Of a stretch of 64,000 nucleotides of DNA, positions 22,082 to 30,910 are shown piece after piece. Made by a program: the position numbers and the translations under genes. The stretch is from assembly GCA_964422865.1 (NCBI GenBank), contig CAYRCU010000001.1, positions 1-64,000 on the forward strand, written 5' to 3'. Each line of letters starts with the position of its first letter. Position 1 is the first letter of the stretch. The notes beneath the pieces were generated by a model, which saw only the letters and a list, made by a program, of their open reading frames with translations, was not told the DNA's origin and did not search any database. The DNA is from CAYRCU01 sp964422865 (GTDB taxonomy: Bacteria; Patescibacteriota; Microgenomatia; UBA8517).

Positions 22082-22747
22082 GCGATTGGAACACAAAAAC
22101 ATTACATTCGCTTCCGGGAAAAAACGATCGACTCTAGAAAATACTTTTAGCAATTTTTTTTCGAATTCTATTGCTTTTTTTCTTCTGTCGCCTTGATAGA
22201 AACGATTAAAAACAGCGACTCCGCCAGGGCTTTTTAGGGACTTGTTGACGGAATTTAGAAACTTTTGCGATTCAAGGTGCTTTGGAAATTGATCTTTTAC
22301 ATATGTATCGATGCAAATTAGATCATATTTATTGTTTTTTTGGACAAATTTGGATGCGTCTTCTATGTTGATATCCACTTTTTTGGGATCAAGATCAAAA
22401 TATTTTTCCCCAAGACTTACGATAACCGGGTCTATGTCAACGCCTGTAACGGTGGCTTCAGGCCAATACTTGTGTATCAGTTTTGCGATTGAGCCTCCGC
22501 CAAGACCCAATATCAGACAATTTTTTACTTTTGTTGTACGAATGGATTTTAGAGTGCTCTGCCAAATTTTTTTAGCTATTCCTCCGGATTGAGTCAGTCC
22601 CCCACCTTTTATTTGAATTCCCCAGACAACATCTTTAATTACAGTAAGTTTGCCGTTTACCTTTGATTCTGCTTCTTCAAGAACTTTTGAATTTGAGAGA
22701 AAATCTGACACTTTGCTCATATTTTGTGCTTTGATTGTAGCAGACAT
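22052..22747 (-). CDS. Spermidine-synthase-like methyltransferase-fold protein
   Basis: A SpeE-type Rossmann protein with LILGLGGGSIAKLI (motif I) and VTGVDIDPVIVSLG (acidic motif II), then YDLICIDTYVKDQFP. The aminopropyltransferase-specific N-terminal beta domain is short and the polyamine-binding residues are not obvious, so it may be a SpeE-like protein of other function. I start at 22747 (MSATIKAQ); the longest frame starts at 22792 and would overlap the divergent rarA start, and a further Met lies at 22720. Confidence 0.75.
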   Translation of the reverse strand: MSATIKAQNMSKVSDFLSNSKVLEEAESKVNGKLTVIKDVVWGIQIKGGGLTQSGGIAKKIWQSTLKSIRTTKVKNCLILGLGGGSIAKLIHKYWPEATVTGVDIDPVIVSLGEKYFDLDPKKVDINIEDASKFVQKNNKYDLICIDTYVKDQFPKHLESQKFLNSVNKSLKSPGGVAVFNRFYQGDRRKKAIEFEKKLLKVFSRVDRFFPEANVMFLCSNRSLFTEDNKG

Positions 22748-22779
22748 TTCTGAGACAATGGCTTGAACCGGGACCGTAT

Positions 22780-23940
22780 ATGAGTACTCCATTACCTGAA
22801 AGATTAAGGCCTAAAAGTCTTTATGATTTTGTGGGGCAGGGACATGTAGTCGGCAGGGGAAAAATTATAAATAAACTTTTAAGGAGTGCTGAAAAGACCG
22901 ACTTTTTTCCTTCTGTTGTTTTTTGGGGGCCGCCGGGGTGTGGAAAAACCACTTTGGCTCGAATAATTTCCACTGAACTTAAACGGGATTTTTTTGAATT
23001 TTCGGCAGTGAGCACTTCTACAAAGGATATTCAAAAGGTCCTGGAGGGAGAGTTTTTAAAACCTCCCGTGGTTTTTATTGACGAAATACATAGGTTTAAT
23101 AAGGCCCAGCAGGACAAGCTTCTTCCGCATGTTGAGCGAGGAGGGATGATACTGATTGGTGCAACAACTGAAAACCCCTCTTTTGAGATTATTAGACCCC
23201 TTTTGTCGCGAAGCCGAGTTATTGTTTTACATGAACTTACTGAAGAAGACTTAAAAACAATAATTCAGAGAGGTTTGAAAGAGCTTGGGGTTGGACTGGA
23301 AAAGGATGCTGAAAAGTTTCTTGTGGAGGCCTCGGGAGGAGACGGCAGAGTGATTTTAAATGTTTTAGAAATCTCTACAAATCTTACCGGAAACAAAACT
23401 TTGAAAACTAAAAATATTGAGGAGGCGCTTCAGAGAAGACAGCTTTCGGGTGACAAACAGGGAGAAGAGTACTACAACGTGATTTCGGCGTTTATTAAAT
23501 CTATGCGTGCCTCCGACACGGATGCGGCTTTATACTACTTGGCTCGGATGCTGGAGGCCGGGCAGGATCCTTTATATATTGCCAGGAGAATGGTGATTTT
23601 TGCTTCTGAAGACGTGGGGGTAGCACAACCTACTGCAATGGTTGTGGCAAATGAAGTTTTTCGCGCTTGTGAGACGATTGGATATCCTGAATGTGCGATT
23701 AATCTTGCCCATGGGACGGTTTACCTTGCCAGGGCCAAAAAAAACAGAAGTGCGTATGACGCTTATCAAAAAGCAAAGGCTGATGTCCACAAGTACGGCA
23801 ATCTTCCTGTTCCTAAAAAATTAAGAAACCCGGTTACCAAATTAATGAAGGGCGAGGGGTATGGAAGGGATTATGAGATGTATGGCAAAAAGAGCTATTT
23901 GCCGGAAAAACTGAAGGGGAAGAAATATTTTAGAGAGTAA
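22780..23940 (+). CDS. rarA: Replication-associated recombination AAA+ ATPase RarA (MgsA)
   Basis: 386 residues with the RarA layout: N-terminal PLPERLRPKSLYDFVGQGHVVG, Walker A GPPGCGKTTL, Walker B VFIDEIHRFNKAQQD, sensor 1 LIGATTENPSFE, arginine finger region RSRVIVL, and the C-terminal tetramerisation domain containing EDVGVAQPTAMVVANE and YGRDYEMYGKKSYLPE. RarA acts at stalled replication forks with SSB. Divergent from the SpeE-like gene and overlapping the convergent serS by 11 bp. Confidence 0.95.
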   Translation: MSTPLPERLRPKSLYDFVGQGHVVGRGKIINKLLRSAEKTDFFPSVVFWGPPGCGKTTLARIISTELKRDFFEFSAVSTSTKDIQKVLEGEFLKPPVVFIDEIHRFNKAQQDKLLPHVERGGMILIGATTENPSFEIIRPLLSRSRVIVLHELTEEDLKTIIQRGLKELGVGLEKDAEKFLVEASGGDGRVILNVLEISTNLTGNKTLKTKNIEEALQRRQLSGDKQGEEYYNVISAFIKSMRASDTDAALYYLARMLEAGQDPLYIARRMVIFASEDVGVAQPTAMVVANEVFRACETIGYPECAINLAHGTVYLARAKKNRSAYDAYQKAKADVHKYGNLPVPKKLRNPVTKLMKGEGYGRDYEMYGKKSYLPEKLKGKKYFRE

Positions 23941-25162
23941 TTTTTTCTTTATTTAAGTATTTTTGAAGAGCCTCGGGAACATCTATTGTTCCGTCCTTAT
24001 TTTGATAATTTTCGAGAATTGCAATTAAAGTTCGGCTTACCGCAATTGCTGTTCCGTTTAATAGATGAGGGTATTCGTTGTGATCTCCTTCGCGGTATTT
24101 TATGTTTAGGTTTCTCGCTTGGTAGTCGGTGGTGTTGCTGGCTGAGGTCACTTCACCATATTCACCCCTACCCGGCATCCAGGCATCTATATCATATTTT
24201 TTGGCGGCAATTGCCCCTAAATCTCCTGTACACATCTCAACTACCCGGTAAGGAATGTTTAATTTTTGCATTATTTTTTCTTCGATTGTTAGTATTTCCC
24301 GATGAAGTGTTGAGGATTTGCCCGGTAATGAATAAATAAACATTTCCAATTTGCTGAACTGATGTACTCGATAAAGCCCTTTGCTGTATTTTCCGTATGC
24401 CCCCGCTTCTTGTCTAAAGCAGTGGCTTACTGCCGCATAACGAAGAGGCAGGTCCGCCTTTTTTAAAACTTCATCAGCATGGTATCCGGCCATTGTCACC
24501 TCTGCAGTGGCAATTAACCCCAGATCTTGATCTTTAATCTCATAAATCTGCGCTTCAGCACCTTTTGGCTGATAGCCTGTACCTAAATAATATCTGCTTT
24601 TTGCCAGATCCGGTGTAAGAAATAATTTATAACCCTTCTTACTTAAAATCTCCATTCCAAACTGCATCAATGCAAATTCCAGGAGAACTGCGTCGTTTTT
24701 AAGAAAGTAAAATTGACTGCCGCTAACTTTTGCGCCCGCTTCAAAGTCTATAAGATCCAAGTTTTCGGCTAAGGCAAGATGATCTTTTGGTTTGAAATTA
24801 AATTTTTTGGGACTTCCCCACTTTTTTATAATTTTATTTTCGCTTTCATCTTTGCCCAGTGGAACATGGTCTGCGGGGAGGTTGGGAAGTTGAAGCAGTA
24901 ATTTTTTGTATTTTGCTTCTGCGTTTTTTAATTCCGGCTCTATTTTTTTTAACCGAGCTTTGACTTTTCTGCCTTCTTTGATATTTTTTTCTTTTGCGAA
25001 TTTATTTTTTTCTGCGCGAAGATTTTCATATTCCTGGATGAGATTGCTAAATTTGCCATAGAGGTCGAGAACTTTGTCTACAAGAGCCGGATCAGACTGC
25101 TTTGCTTTTACTCCCTTTTTAACTAAGTCCGGATTTTCTTTTATGAATTTTATATCAAGCAT
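23930..25162 (-). CDS. serS: Seryl-tRNA synthetase
   Basis: 410 residues, class II synthetase. The N-terminal antiparallel coiled-coil arm (about 30-100) precedes the catalytic core with motif 2 (CFRQEAGAYGKYSKGLYRVHQF) and motif 3 (GTAIAVSRTLIAILENYQ). The C-terminus (PEALQKYLNKEKITL) is the normal SerRS end. Charges tRNA-Ser in the cytoplasm. It is the last of three same-strand genes lysS-HD-serS. Confidence 0.96.
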   Translation of the reverse strand: MLDIKFIKENPDLVKKGVKAKQSDPALVDKVLDLYGKFSNLIQEYENLRAEKNKFAKEKNIKEGRKVKARLKKIEPELKNAEAKYKKLLLQLPNLPADHVPLGKDESENKIIKKWGSPKKFNFKPKDHLALAENLDLIDFEAGAKVSGSQFYFLKNDAVLLEFALMQFGMEILSKKGYKLFLTPDLAKSRYYLGTGYQPKGAEAQIYEIKDQDLGLIATAEVTMAGYHADEVLKKADLPLRYAAVSHCFRQEAGAYGKYSKGLYRVHQFSKLEMFIYSLPGKSSTLHREILTIEEKIMQKLNIPYRVVEMCTGDLGAIAAKKYDIDAWMPGRGEYGEVTSASNTTDYQARNLNIKYREGDHNEYPHLLNGTAIAVSRTLIAILENYQNKDGTIDVPEALQKYLNKEKITL

Positions 25163-25180
25163 AGTTTATTATTTTTTACA

Positions 25181-25741
25181 TTATAACCCCAGTTCCTTGT
25201 GGATTTTTTGCATTGCTTCCAGGGCGATTTGAACAAATTTTTCCAGTTTTATCCCAAGCTCTTTGTCGCACAGTTCAATCTGGCTTCTGTTTGCCCCGGC
25301 GGCGAATGATTTTTGATTCCATTTTTTCATTATGGAATTAACCTTTACACTTGAGAGATTTTTACCTTTGACCAAAGCCACGGCAACAATAAGGCCTGTG
25401 AGCTCGTCGCATGTATAAAGCGACCACTCCATTTTGTTTTTGGGTTTTGGACTGTCTTCAACATATTTCCAGCCATGAGCAAGGATTGCATCTTTAACTT
25501 CTTCGGGGACACTATATTTCTCTAGCCATTTTAAAGTCATTTTTGTGTGAAGTTTTGAGTTGTCTTTTGCTTCTTCGTAATCTGCATCGTGCAGGAGTCC
25601 TGCAAGACCCCAAGATTCTTCATTCTCATCAAAATGCCTTGCCAGAGCTCTCATAACGGCTTCAACCGCAAGCATATGGCGAACCAAGTTTTGATTGTTG
25701 GTATGACTTTTAACTAATGTTAGTGCTTCTTCTCTCGTCAT
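25181..25741 (-). CDS. HD-domain hydrolase
   Basis: 186 residues with an HD domain of the predicted-hydrolase type: first His in NQNLVRHMLAVEAVMRAL, HD doublet in LAGLLHDADYEEAK, then LAHGWKYVEDSPKPK and CDELTGLIVAVALVKGK, the latter typical of HDIG-like proteins found beside tRNA synthetase genes. It starts within the last 4 bp of lysS, so the two are translationally coupled. Substrate unknown; phosphohydrolase activity is inferred from the family. Confidence 0.8.
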   Translation of the reverse strand: MTREEALTLVKSHTNNQNLVRHMLAVEAVMRALARHFDENEESWGLAGLLHDADYEEAKDNSKLHTKMTLKWLEKYSVPEEVKDAILAHGWKYVEDSPKPKNKMEWSLYTCDELTGLIVAVALVKGKNLSSVKVNSIMKKWNQKSFAAGANRSQIELCDKELGIKLEKFVQIALEAMQKIHKELGL

Positions 25742-27261
25742 TTTTTTGCTTTTTTCTTTTTTGTCTTCGGGCGGAGAGTTGGAAAGGCTATTATCTCTTT
25801 AATTGTCTTTGCGTTTGTCATTATCATGGCCAAGCGATCGATCCCGATACCCAGTCCACAAGTAGGAGGAAAACCATGTTCGATGGCTTCCAAATAATCG
25901 ATGTCTGTTTGGTGGGCTTCTTTGAAACCGGCTTCTTCCCTTTTTTCTTCTTCGATGAACCTGTCATTAAGATCGACGGGGTCATTTAGCTCTGTGTAAT
26001 TGTTCCCAATTTCCATTCCTGAGACAAAAACCTCAAATCTTTGTGTGAAGCGAGGATCTTTACATTTTTTGGCAAGAGGGGAGACCTCAATAGGATAATC
26101 ATAAATGATTGTGGGCTGAATTAGTTTTTCTTCTACAATTTCTTCGAAAACAAAAGCCATAATTTCTCCTATTTTTTGCATGCGCTCCAGCTCTTCATTT
26201 TTTTTGGCATCTTTTATTGTTTTGGACGCTTGTTTTTTGGCTTCTTCCAGTGTTTTCCAACTGAGAGGGTTGATGCCCGCAAATTTTTTAACTGCTTCGG
26301 TCAACTTAAATCTTTGCCAGGGACGTTTGAAATCAATTTCCCGATCCATAAATTGTACTTTTGTGGATCCTGAAACGCTGACTGCTACCCGTTCGATAAT
26401 CTTTTCAAAAAGATCCATACCATATGTATAGTCTTCGAAAGCTATTTGTGCTTCAAACATTGTAAACTCGGGATTGTGATCACGGTCTATACCTTCGTTT
26501 CTGAAAACTTTGGTTATTTCGTAAACTTTTTCGAAGCCTCCAACAATCAATCGCTTTAAATACATTTCGTCCGATATCCTTAGATAGAAGTCGGCATCCA
26601 GAGCGTTGTGGTGGGTAACAAACGGCCGAGCGAATCCTCCGCCGTATATAGGCTGCAGGGTTGGTGTTTCCACTTCCAGAAAGCCCTCTCCGTTTAAAAA
26701 TTCTCTTATGGTGGAGATCACAAGACTTCTTTCAATCAACCTCTTTTTGACATCACTGTTGAGGATGATGTCTAAATATCTTTTTCTGTAACGCTCTTCT
26801 ATGTCCTTTAAGCCATGCCAGGTGGAAGGCAGGGGACGGATGGATTTTACAAGAATTTTGATCTCTGAAGGCATTAGAGAAACTTCACCACTGGTTGTTT
26901 TCGTCACTTCACCCGTGGCTTGGACAAAGTCTCCCACATCAAGAAGTGTAAGATCACTAAAGCCAAGAGTTTGCTTTTTAGAGTTTGTATCTTTTAAAGC
27001 ATCTTTTTTAATAAAAAGCTGAATTGATCCTGATTCATCTTGAATATTAGAGAAAACTATTTTTCCGTGTTCTCTCCAGGACATTAAGCGGCCGGTAAGC
27101 GTAATCCTTTTTCCTTCAAACTTTTTGTAATTTTCTAATATTTGCTTATTTGAGTGGTCTTTTTTTGATTTTGAAGGGAAGGGGTCAATTCCAAGTTTGC
27201 GGAGTTTTTCTAATTTTTCCAGGCGGATCTTTCTTATCTCTTCGAGTCTTTTTTGAGCCAT
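25738..27261 (-). CDS. lysS: Lysyl-tRNA synthetase, class II
   Basis: 507 residues. An N-terminal OB-fold anticodon-binding domain (ITLTGRLMSWREHGKIVFSNIQD) is followed by the class II core: motif 1 near RYLDIILNSDVKK, motif 2 FRNEGIDRDHNPEFTMFE, and motif 3 GLGIGIDRLAMIMTNAKTIKEI. The C-terminal tail is Lys-rich (KTKKKKAKK). Length and order match bacterial LysRS. It follows greA in the same direction with a 28-bp gap. Confidence 0.96.
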   Translation of the reverse strand: MAQKRLEEIRKIRLEKLEKLRKLGIDPFPSKSKKDHSNKQILENYKKFEGKRITLTGRLMSWREHGKIVFSNIQDESGSIQLFIKKDALKDTNSKKQTLGFSDLTLLDVGDFVQATGEVTKTTSGEVSLMPSEIKILVKSIRPLPSTWHGLKDIEERYRKRYLDIILNSDVKKRLIERSLVISTIREFLNGEGFLEVETPTLQPIYGGGFARPFVTHHNALDADFYLRISDEMYLKRLIVGGFEKVYEITKVFRNEGIDRDHNPEFTMFEAQIAFEDYTYGMDLFEKIIERVAVSVSGSTKVQFMDREIDFKRPWQRFKLTEAVKKFAGINPLSWKTLEEAKKQASKTIKDAKKNEELERMQKIGEIMAFVFEEIVEEKLIQPTIIYDYPIEVSPLAKKCKDPRFTQRFEVFVSGMEIGNNYTELNDPVDLNDRFIEEEKREEAGFKEAHQTDIDYLEAIEHGFPPTCGLGIGIDRLAMIMTNAKTIKEIIAFPTLRPKTKKKKAKK

Positions 27262-27289
27262 TTACCAGATAGTATAACGGACTTACGGT

Positions 27290-27760
27290 TTAGTTTACAG
27301 ATTTAATCCTGTAAACAATCTTACCTGCCGGTGCTTCAACTTCCACTTCTTCTCCAACCTTTTTACCTATCAGGGCTTTTCCTAAGGGAGATTCGTGAGA
27401 GATCTTCTTTTGCACCGGATCTGCTTCCCACTCACCTACTATTTCAAAGACATTAACATCATTATTTATGACCACTGTAACTTTTGTTCCTATTTGCACT
27501 GTTCCATTGGAAGCACTGTCTGTACTGACAACTTCGGCATGATCGAGAACAGCTTTAAGCTCATCAATTCGACCGTCGAGAAATTCAAGTTCTTCTTTAG
27601 CGTTTATGTAATCGCTGTTTTCTTTCAGGTCTCCTTCGTTTCTTGCGTGCTCCAGGCGATCAACGAGTTTTGGTCTTTTTGTATTAACCAGCTCATCATA
27701 CTCCTTTTTAAGGATATCAAAGCCTTTTTTTGTTATTTGTATTTTTTTCATATTTGTCAT
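27290..27760 (-). CDS. greA: Transcription elongation factor GreA
   Basis: A GreA/GreB-type factor: N-terminal coiled coil with KKEYDELVNTKRPKLVDRLEHARNEGDLKEN, where the loop acidic residues (EGDLKEN) insert into the RNA polymerase channel, and C-terminal FKBP-like domain with SHESPLGKALIGKKVGEEVEV. It rescues arrested polymerase by transcript cleavage. I start at the ATG at 27760; the next Met (27751, MKKIQITKKGF) would be the canonical family start, and the frame is open up to 27793. A clear promoter lies at 27908-27936. Confidence 0.93.
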   Translation of the reverse strand: MTNMKKIQITKKGFDILKKEYDELVNTKRPKLVDRLEHARNEGDLKENSDYINAKEELEFLDGRIDELKAVLDHAEVVSTDSASNGTVQIGTKVTVVINNDVNVFEIVGEWEADPVQKKISHESPLGKALIGKKVGEEVEVEAPAGKIVYRIKSVN

Positions 27761-27907
27761 TTTCTCAAAATAAACCTCCATTTGCTTGCTCACCGGAAGA
27801 AGATGTTTCCTCCGTGCGAGTTAGATCTTCTTGATGAAACAAGTCTTAGAAAGTGGGGAATTGGGAAATGCAGTTAACATAGAGGTAATTCTCAAGCGAT
27901 AGCAGGA

Positions 27908-27936
27908 ATTTTATACTCTCAAGAGTGCTTTGTCAA
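27908..27936 (-). promoter_or_regulatory. greA promoter with palindrome in the spacer
   Basis: On the minus strand TTGACA (27931-27936), 17 bp, TAAAAT (27908-27913). The spacer contains ACTCT-CA-AGAGT (27915-27926), a perfect 5-bp-arm inverted repeat exactly where a repressor would block RNA polymerase. It includes GCACTC, one half of a CIRCE site, but the other half is not at CIRCE spacing, so a different regulator is more likely. Confidence 0.6.
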
Positions 27937-28036
27937 GATTTTGTGACATGATCTTTGAGCTTTCGGAGCAAAATGAGCTTAACTAAAAATATTGTGTTTG
28001 TTTAAGTCTGCCGGCAAAGAATTGAGTCTCAATGGT

Positions 28037-28420
28037 TCATTCGGCCATAAAATAACCAAAGAGGGGGAAGCGAAGTGTTGTCCATAAGTCTGATTCCTCT
28101 TCTTCTTTTATCTTTATGACCTTCTCAGCTAAAACCCAGGCTCTTTTTCCCAGACCTGCTCTCCTATAGCCAGTCAATGAAAGATGATCCATTGAGCCTG
28201 AAATTTCATAGTATAGAGTTATTTGAAACTCCTTTTCCAATCTGGTTAGCACTCGAGTTTGATCTCGACCCAAATCCTCCACCCCAAACAATCGCAATTT
28301 AGTCCACGCAAAAACAAGACGACGGGCACCGGCAGTGACAATTGATTGCTCTTCTTCAGATAAGGAGCTTCCACTGCCTTTATCAAAATACTCATTCAGT
28401 AGATTCTGGAGTGTTGCCAA
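28037..28420 (-). CDS. Hypothetical protein, 127 aa
   Basis: Not recognised. A soluble helical protein with LSEEEQSIVTAGARRLVFAW in the first third and a short beta-rich middle (FQITLYYEISGSMDHLSLTG). The C-terminal segment VLAEKVIKIKEEEESDLW is charged. It is divergent from the small membrane protein at 28459 with a gap of 38 bp. The region 27794-28036 between it and greA holds only the greA promoter. Confidence 0.45.
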   Translation of the reverse strand: MATLQNLLNEYFDKGSGSSLSEEEQSIVTAGARRLVFAWTKLRLFGVEDLGRDQTRVLTRLEKEFQITLYYEISGSMDHLSLTGYRRAGLGKRAWVLAEKVIKIKEEEESDLWTTLRFPLFGYFMAE

Positions 28421-28458
28421 GTTTTCCTCTTGACCACTTATGCTATGATGACTTAGTT

Positions 28459-28704
28459 ATGGTTAGGTTCCTCGTAAAGTCCGACTTGGTTGCTACTCTG
28501 AAAGAAAAGGTGGCCACATCTAAGGACGATAGTCGAGTTGAAGGCCAATATGGGTTGAGAAGGCGCATCATCACCGTTGTTGTGTTTGCGATAGCAGTGA
28601 TGATTTCATTTAGATTTGGACGAATTTACCAGGGATTGAAATTCAATACAAAAGCTTTCGAAAAGTTGGAAGGAGAATGTCTGCGCCAGTTATTTAGTCC
28701 CTAG
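28459..28704 (+). CDS. Small single-TM protein, 81 aa
   Basis: I start at the ATG at 28459 (MVRFLVKSDLVATLKEKV), because the longer open frame overlaps the divergent gene. A basic N-terminal half precedes one TM helix (RRRIITVVVFAIAVMISFRFG), then a short polar tail ending in CLRQLFSP. Expression signals are weak. No family recognised. The following 28705-28929 interval holds only poorly supported overlapping frames on both strands; I see no convincing gene there. Confidence 0.4.
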   Translation: MVRFLVKSDLVATLKEKVATSKDDSRVEGQYGLRRRIITVVVFAIAVMISFRFGRIYQGLKFNTKAFEKLEGECLRQLFSP

Positions 28705-28929
28705 GGCTAAGGAATATTCAACCGCAAGAGGTTTGTTTCGGTCTCTGGATTGTCAGTGCCATAGAATTCTGATTCTCTGTCTGGTCCGGGGCTGAGAAGA
28801 GGCGTGCAGTGCGTGGTATACATAACCTGGATGTACACATCTCCTCTGATGACAGACACAATGAGCAAGAAAGGGCCGAGGGGTCGTCCTCCTGGTGGAA
28901 ACCATCCACCCTTCTTTGTTTTATCTCTG

Positions 28930-29886
28930 ATGAACAGGATTGACAAATTGTTTCTAAAATATTACGAAAAATGCGATCGGGATTGTGTTGAAAATATAAG
29001 AAATGAAATCTTTGACAGACGAAATAATTTATCGAAGAGGAAAATACTTTACAGGAAGTATTCTTCTGTTATAGACAGGCTCCAAAAAATATTTCAGAAA
29101 ATTGTTGTTGAAAGAAACAATATTGCTCAAGAAGAAGGTTTTCCTGACTATTTCTGTTACATGAACAACTGGACCGGTTTATCTTCTAGAAATTTTATTG
29201 TTTTTGAAAAATCTTATCTGAAAATATCAAAGAAGATATCCAGTTTTTTTCTTGCCGCTCAACCGCCCGATTGGCACAAGACTATTTTTAACAATCTGGA
29301 TCTTTCTGCCTTTTTTTACGACAAGAGTGTTGACATACCGAAAGATGTATTTTTGGCCTTTCGCGAATATGGTTTGAGCAAAAACCATACCAATCGAATA
29401 CTATTGCTAAAGAGGGATTATCGGTATTACAAGACGGAATATGACAGAAAGTCAAAGTTGGTGCGAATTTATTATGACAAAGATGGAGGTATTGACTCTG
29501 CTGTTTTGTTTGCTCACGAACTTGGCCACGCAATAACTTATCTTAATCTGATTGATCGCAATAAAGACCCCGATGAGAAAAAATGGATTTGGCACGAATT
29601 AAGGGCCATAAAAGCAGAGTTAAACTATGAAAAATCCTTACCTGAATTGGCTCAAAAAGCGGTTCGCGATCGTGTTCTTTATCATTTTGTAAAAACTTTA
29701 TTTGAAAAATCCATATACACAAATTCCGACCAAGATTTTTCTGAAATTTATGCCTGGGCACACAACCAAGTTTATCCGGGGAAGCAAGTGTCCAATCCGT
29801 TTTATGTTTTGGATACTTCTTACATCGAGGATCCTTGTTACTCTTCTCTTTATAGTGTGATTTATTCGAAGTTGTTGACGGCTTGA
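28930..29886 (+). CDS. M3-like zinc metallopeptidase (HELGH), paralogue
   Basis: 318 residues from the ATG at 28930 (MNRIDKLFLKYYEK); the frame is open upstream to 28804 but that part is Pro/Gly-rich and unlike coding sequence of the family. The zinc site is H196-E-L-G-H200 in VLFAHELGHAITYLN with a candidate third ligand E223 in WIWHELRAIKAE. The helical body and the ending (TNSDQDFSEIYAWAHNQ...SNPFYVLD) parallel the protein at 2346-3554, which is longer by about 80 residues. Both lack signal peptides. They appear to be lineage-specific paralogues of an M3-like peptidase. Confidence 0.65.
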   Translation: MNRIDKLFLKYYEKCDRDCVENIRNEIFDRRNNLSKRKILYRKYSSVIDRLQKIFQKIVVERNNIAQEEGFPDYFCYMNNWTGLSSRNFIVFEKSYLKISKKISSFFLAAQPPDWHKTIFNNLDLSAFFYDKSVDIPKDVFLAFREYGLSKNHTNRILLLKRDYRYYKTEYDRKSKLVRIYYDKDGGIDSAVLFAHELGHAITYLNLIDRNKDPDEKKWIWHELRAIKAELNYEKSLPELAQKAVRDRVLYHFVKTLFEKSIYTNSDQDFSEIYAWAHNQVYPGKQVSNPFYVLDTSYIEDPCYSSLYSVIYSKLLTA

Positions 29887-30008
29887 AGTGCTGCTTTAAT
29901 ATCTACACTTTCGACACCCGGCCGAAGCTCTCTTGCATTTTCCAATACGATTTCTTTTACTTTGTTTACCTTGCTGTTGCCATGATCTAAATTTTTTCCT
30001 TCGGCCAT
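29862..30008 (-). CDS. Possible small protein, 48 aa
   Basis: Read by eye on the minus strand: an ATG at 30008 opens a 48-codon frame (MAEGKNLDHGNSKVNKVKE..., ending ALQAVNNFE) that overlaps the 3' end of the metallopeptidase gene by 25 bp. The composition is protein-like, with a predicted helix from VNKVKEIVLENARELR. There is no clear Shine-Dalgarno. The rest of 29887-30181 contains a small hairpin (TCCGC-CTTA-GCGGA near 30038) and the promoter of the next gene. Confidence 0.3.
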   Translation of the reverse strand: MAEGKNLDHGNSKVNKVKEIVLENARELRPGVESVDIKAALQAVNNFE

Positions 30009-30141
30009 GATTACGGCCGCCCTGCGGATTTTGTTCCGCCTTAGCGGAGTAATCCCACGAATTTGGAATTGGAATTAAATATTGTCTGGATTCGGACCCC
30101 AAGCTCAGATTTTGAGTTTAGTACTTGTTATAGCGCCTTTG

Positions 30142-30170
30142 TTGTCAAAGACCTATATTTTTAGTAGAAT
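30142..30170 (+). promoter_or_regulatory. Promoter of the 30182 gene
   Basis: TTGTCA (30142-30147), 17 bp, TAGAAT (30165-30170). Transcription would begin within a few bases of the ATG at 30182, so the message is probably leaderless or nearly so. Confidence 0.55.
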
Positions 30171-30181
30171 GCAAGTTAATT

Positions 30182-30910
30182 ATGCCTGGGGTGGAATCTG
30201 AGCTGGGACCGTTGTGGGAGGGTGATCCTAAGTCAAGTGGGTTTCGTGTTTCAATTCCTGATCCTGTCGAAATGTTTTCTTGGGTAGAGCAAACGGCTTC
30301 TGAGTACGCTGGCTTCACTCGAAGGGATATTCGTAGGAGAGCCAATAAACAAGTTGAAAAATTCATTACGAGACAATCTCAACGATTTTTCCCCAATGCA
30401 AGAGAATGGAAAATTGGCATAGGTGATGAGCTTTTTTCGTCAATACGAGTGAAATTAATGGCAGGATATAGTTCAGAGAGTGGTAAATGGGGAGATATGG
30501 TAATTTATGCGGAACCATCATCACAATCAGTTGCCTGGCAGATACCTGCCAGAGTGCCTCAAATTGCAGGAAATCTACACAGTCAAGGGATTGGTGCTTC
30601 GGTTAAGCTGAACGAGGATGGTTCGCACGCTATTATTATTCCTGAAAAGTCAGGGTCGGTCGTTATAGCCGACCTTGGGTTTGTTTCATTTGAAGAAGCG
30701 AAGCAAGCTGATTCTGATTATGACTCTAATTATATTGATAGTATTATCATCCGACTTGAAAATTTACCTATTTCGATGATCGATTTTCTGAAGAGTATTC
30801 AACATTTGCAAATTGTTACTTCCCATCTTGTTGATTCAATATATCGTGCGCTTAATATGGAACCTCCAAATATGGTCTTTGAGCTTTCAGAACAAAGTGA
30901 GCTTCGTTGA
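30182..30910 (+). CDS. Hypothetical protein, 242 aa
   Basis: Not recognised. No signal peptide or TM. The first third is helical and basic (YAGFTRRDIRRRANKQVEKFITRQ), the middle is beta-rich (KWKIGIGDELFSSIRVKLMAGY-like, SVAWQIPARVPQIAGNL, SHAIIIPEKSGSVVIADLG), and the end is helical (LPISMIDFLKSIQHLQIV). It has a clear promoter and probably a leaderless mRNA. Its 3' end overlaps the convergent hydrolase gene by 24 bp. Similar-style genes (no motif, standalone) are frequent in this pocket of the window. Confidence 0.5.
   Translation: MPGVESELGPLWEGDPKSSGFRVSIPDPVEMFSWVEQTASEYAGFTRRDIRRRANKQVEKFITRQSQRFFPNAREWKIGIGDELFSSIRVKLMAGYSSESGKWGDMVIYAEPSSQSVAWQIPARVPQIAGNLHSQGIGASVKLNEDGSHAIIIPEKSGSVVIADLGFVSFEEAKQADSDYDSNYIDSIIIRLENLPISMIDFLKSIQHLQIVTSHLVDSIYRALNMEPPNMVFELSEQSELR

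Noticed and set aside
27908..27936. CIRCE element at greA
   Set aside because: Only one half-site (GCACTC) matches; the second half is not at the required 9-bp spacing.
28707..28946. Minus-strand 79-codon ORF
   Set aside because: It overlaps the start of the second metallopeptidase, has no usable Shine-Dalgarno and no recognisable features; partly protein-like, so not excluded, but not supported.
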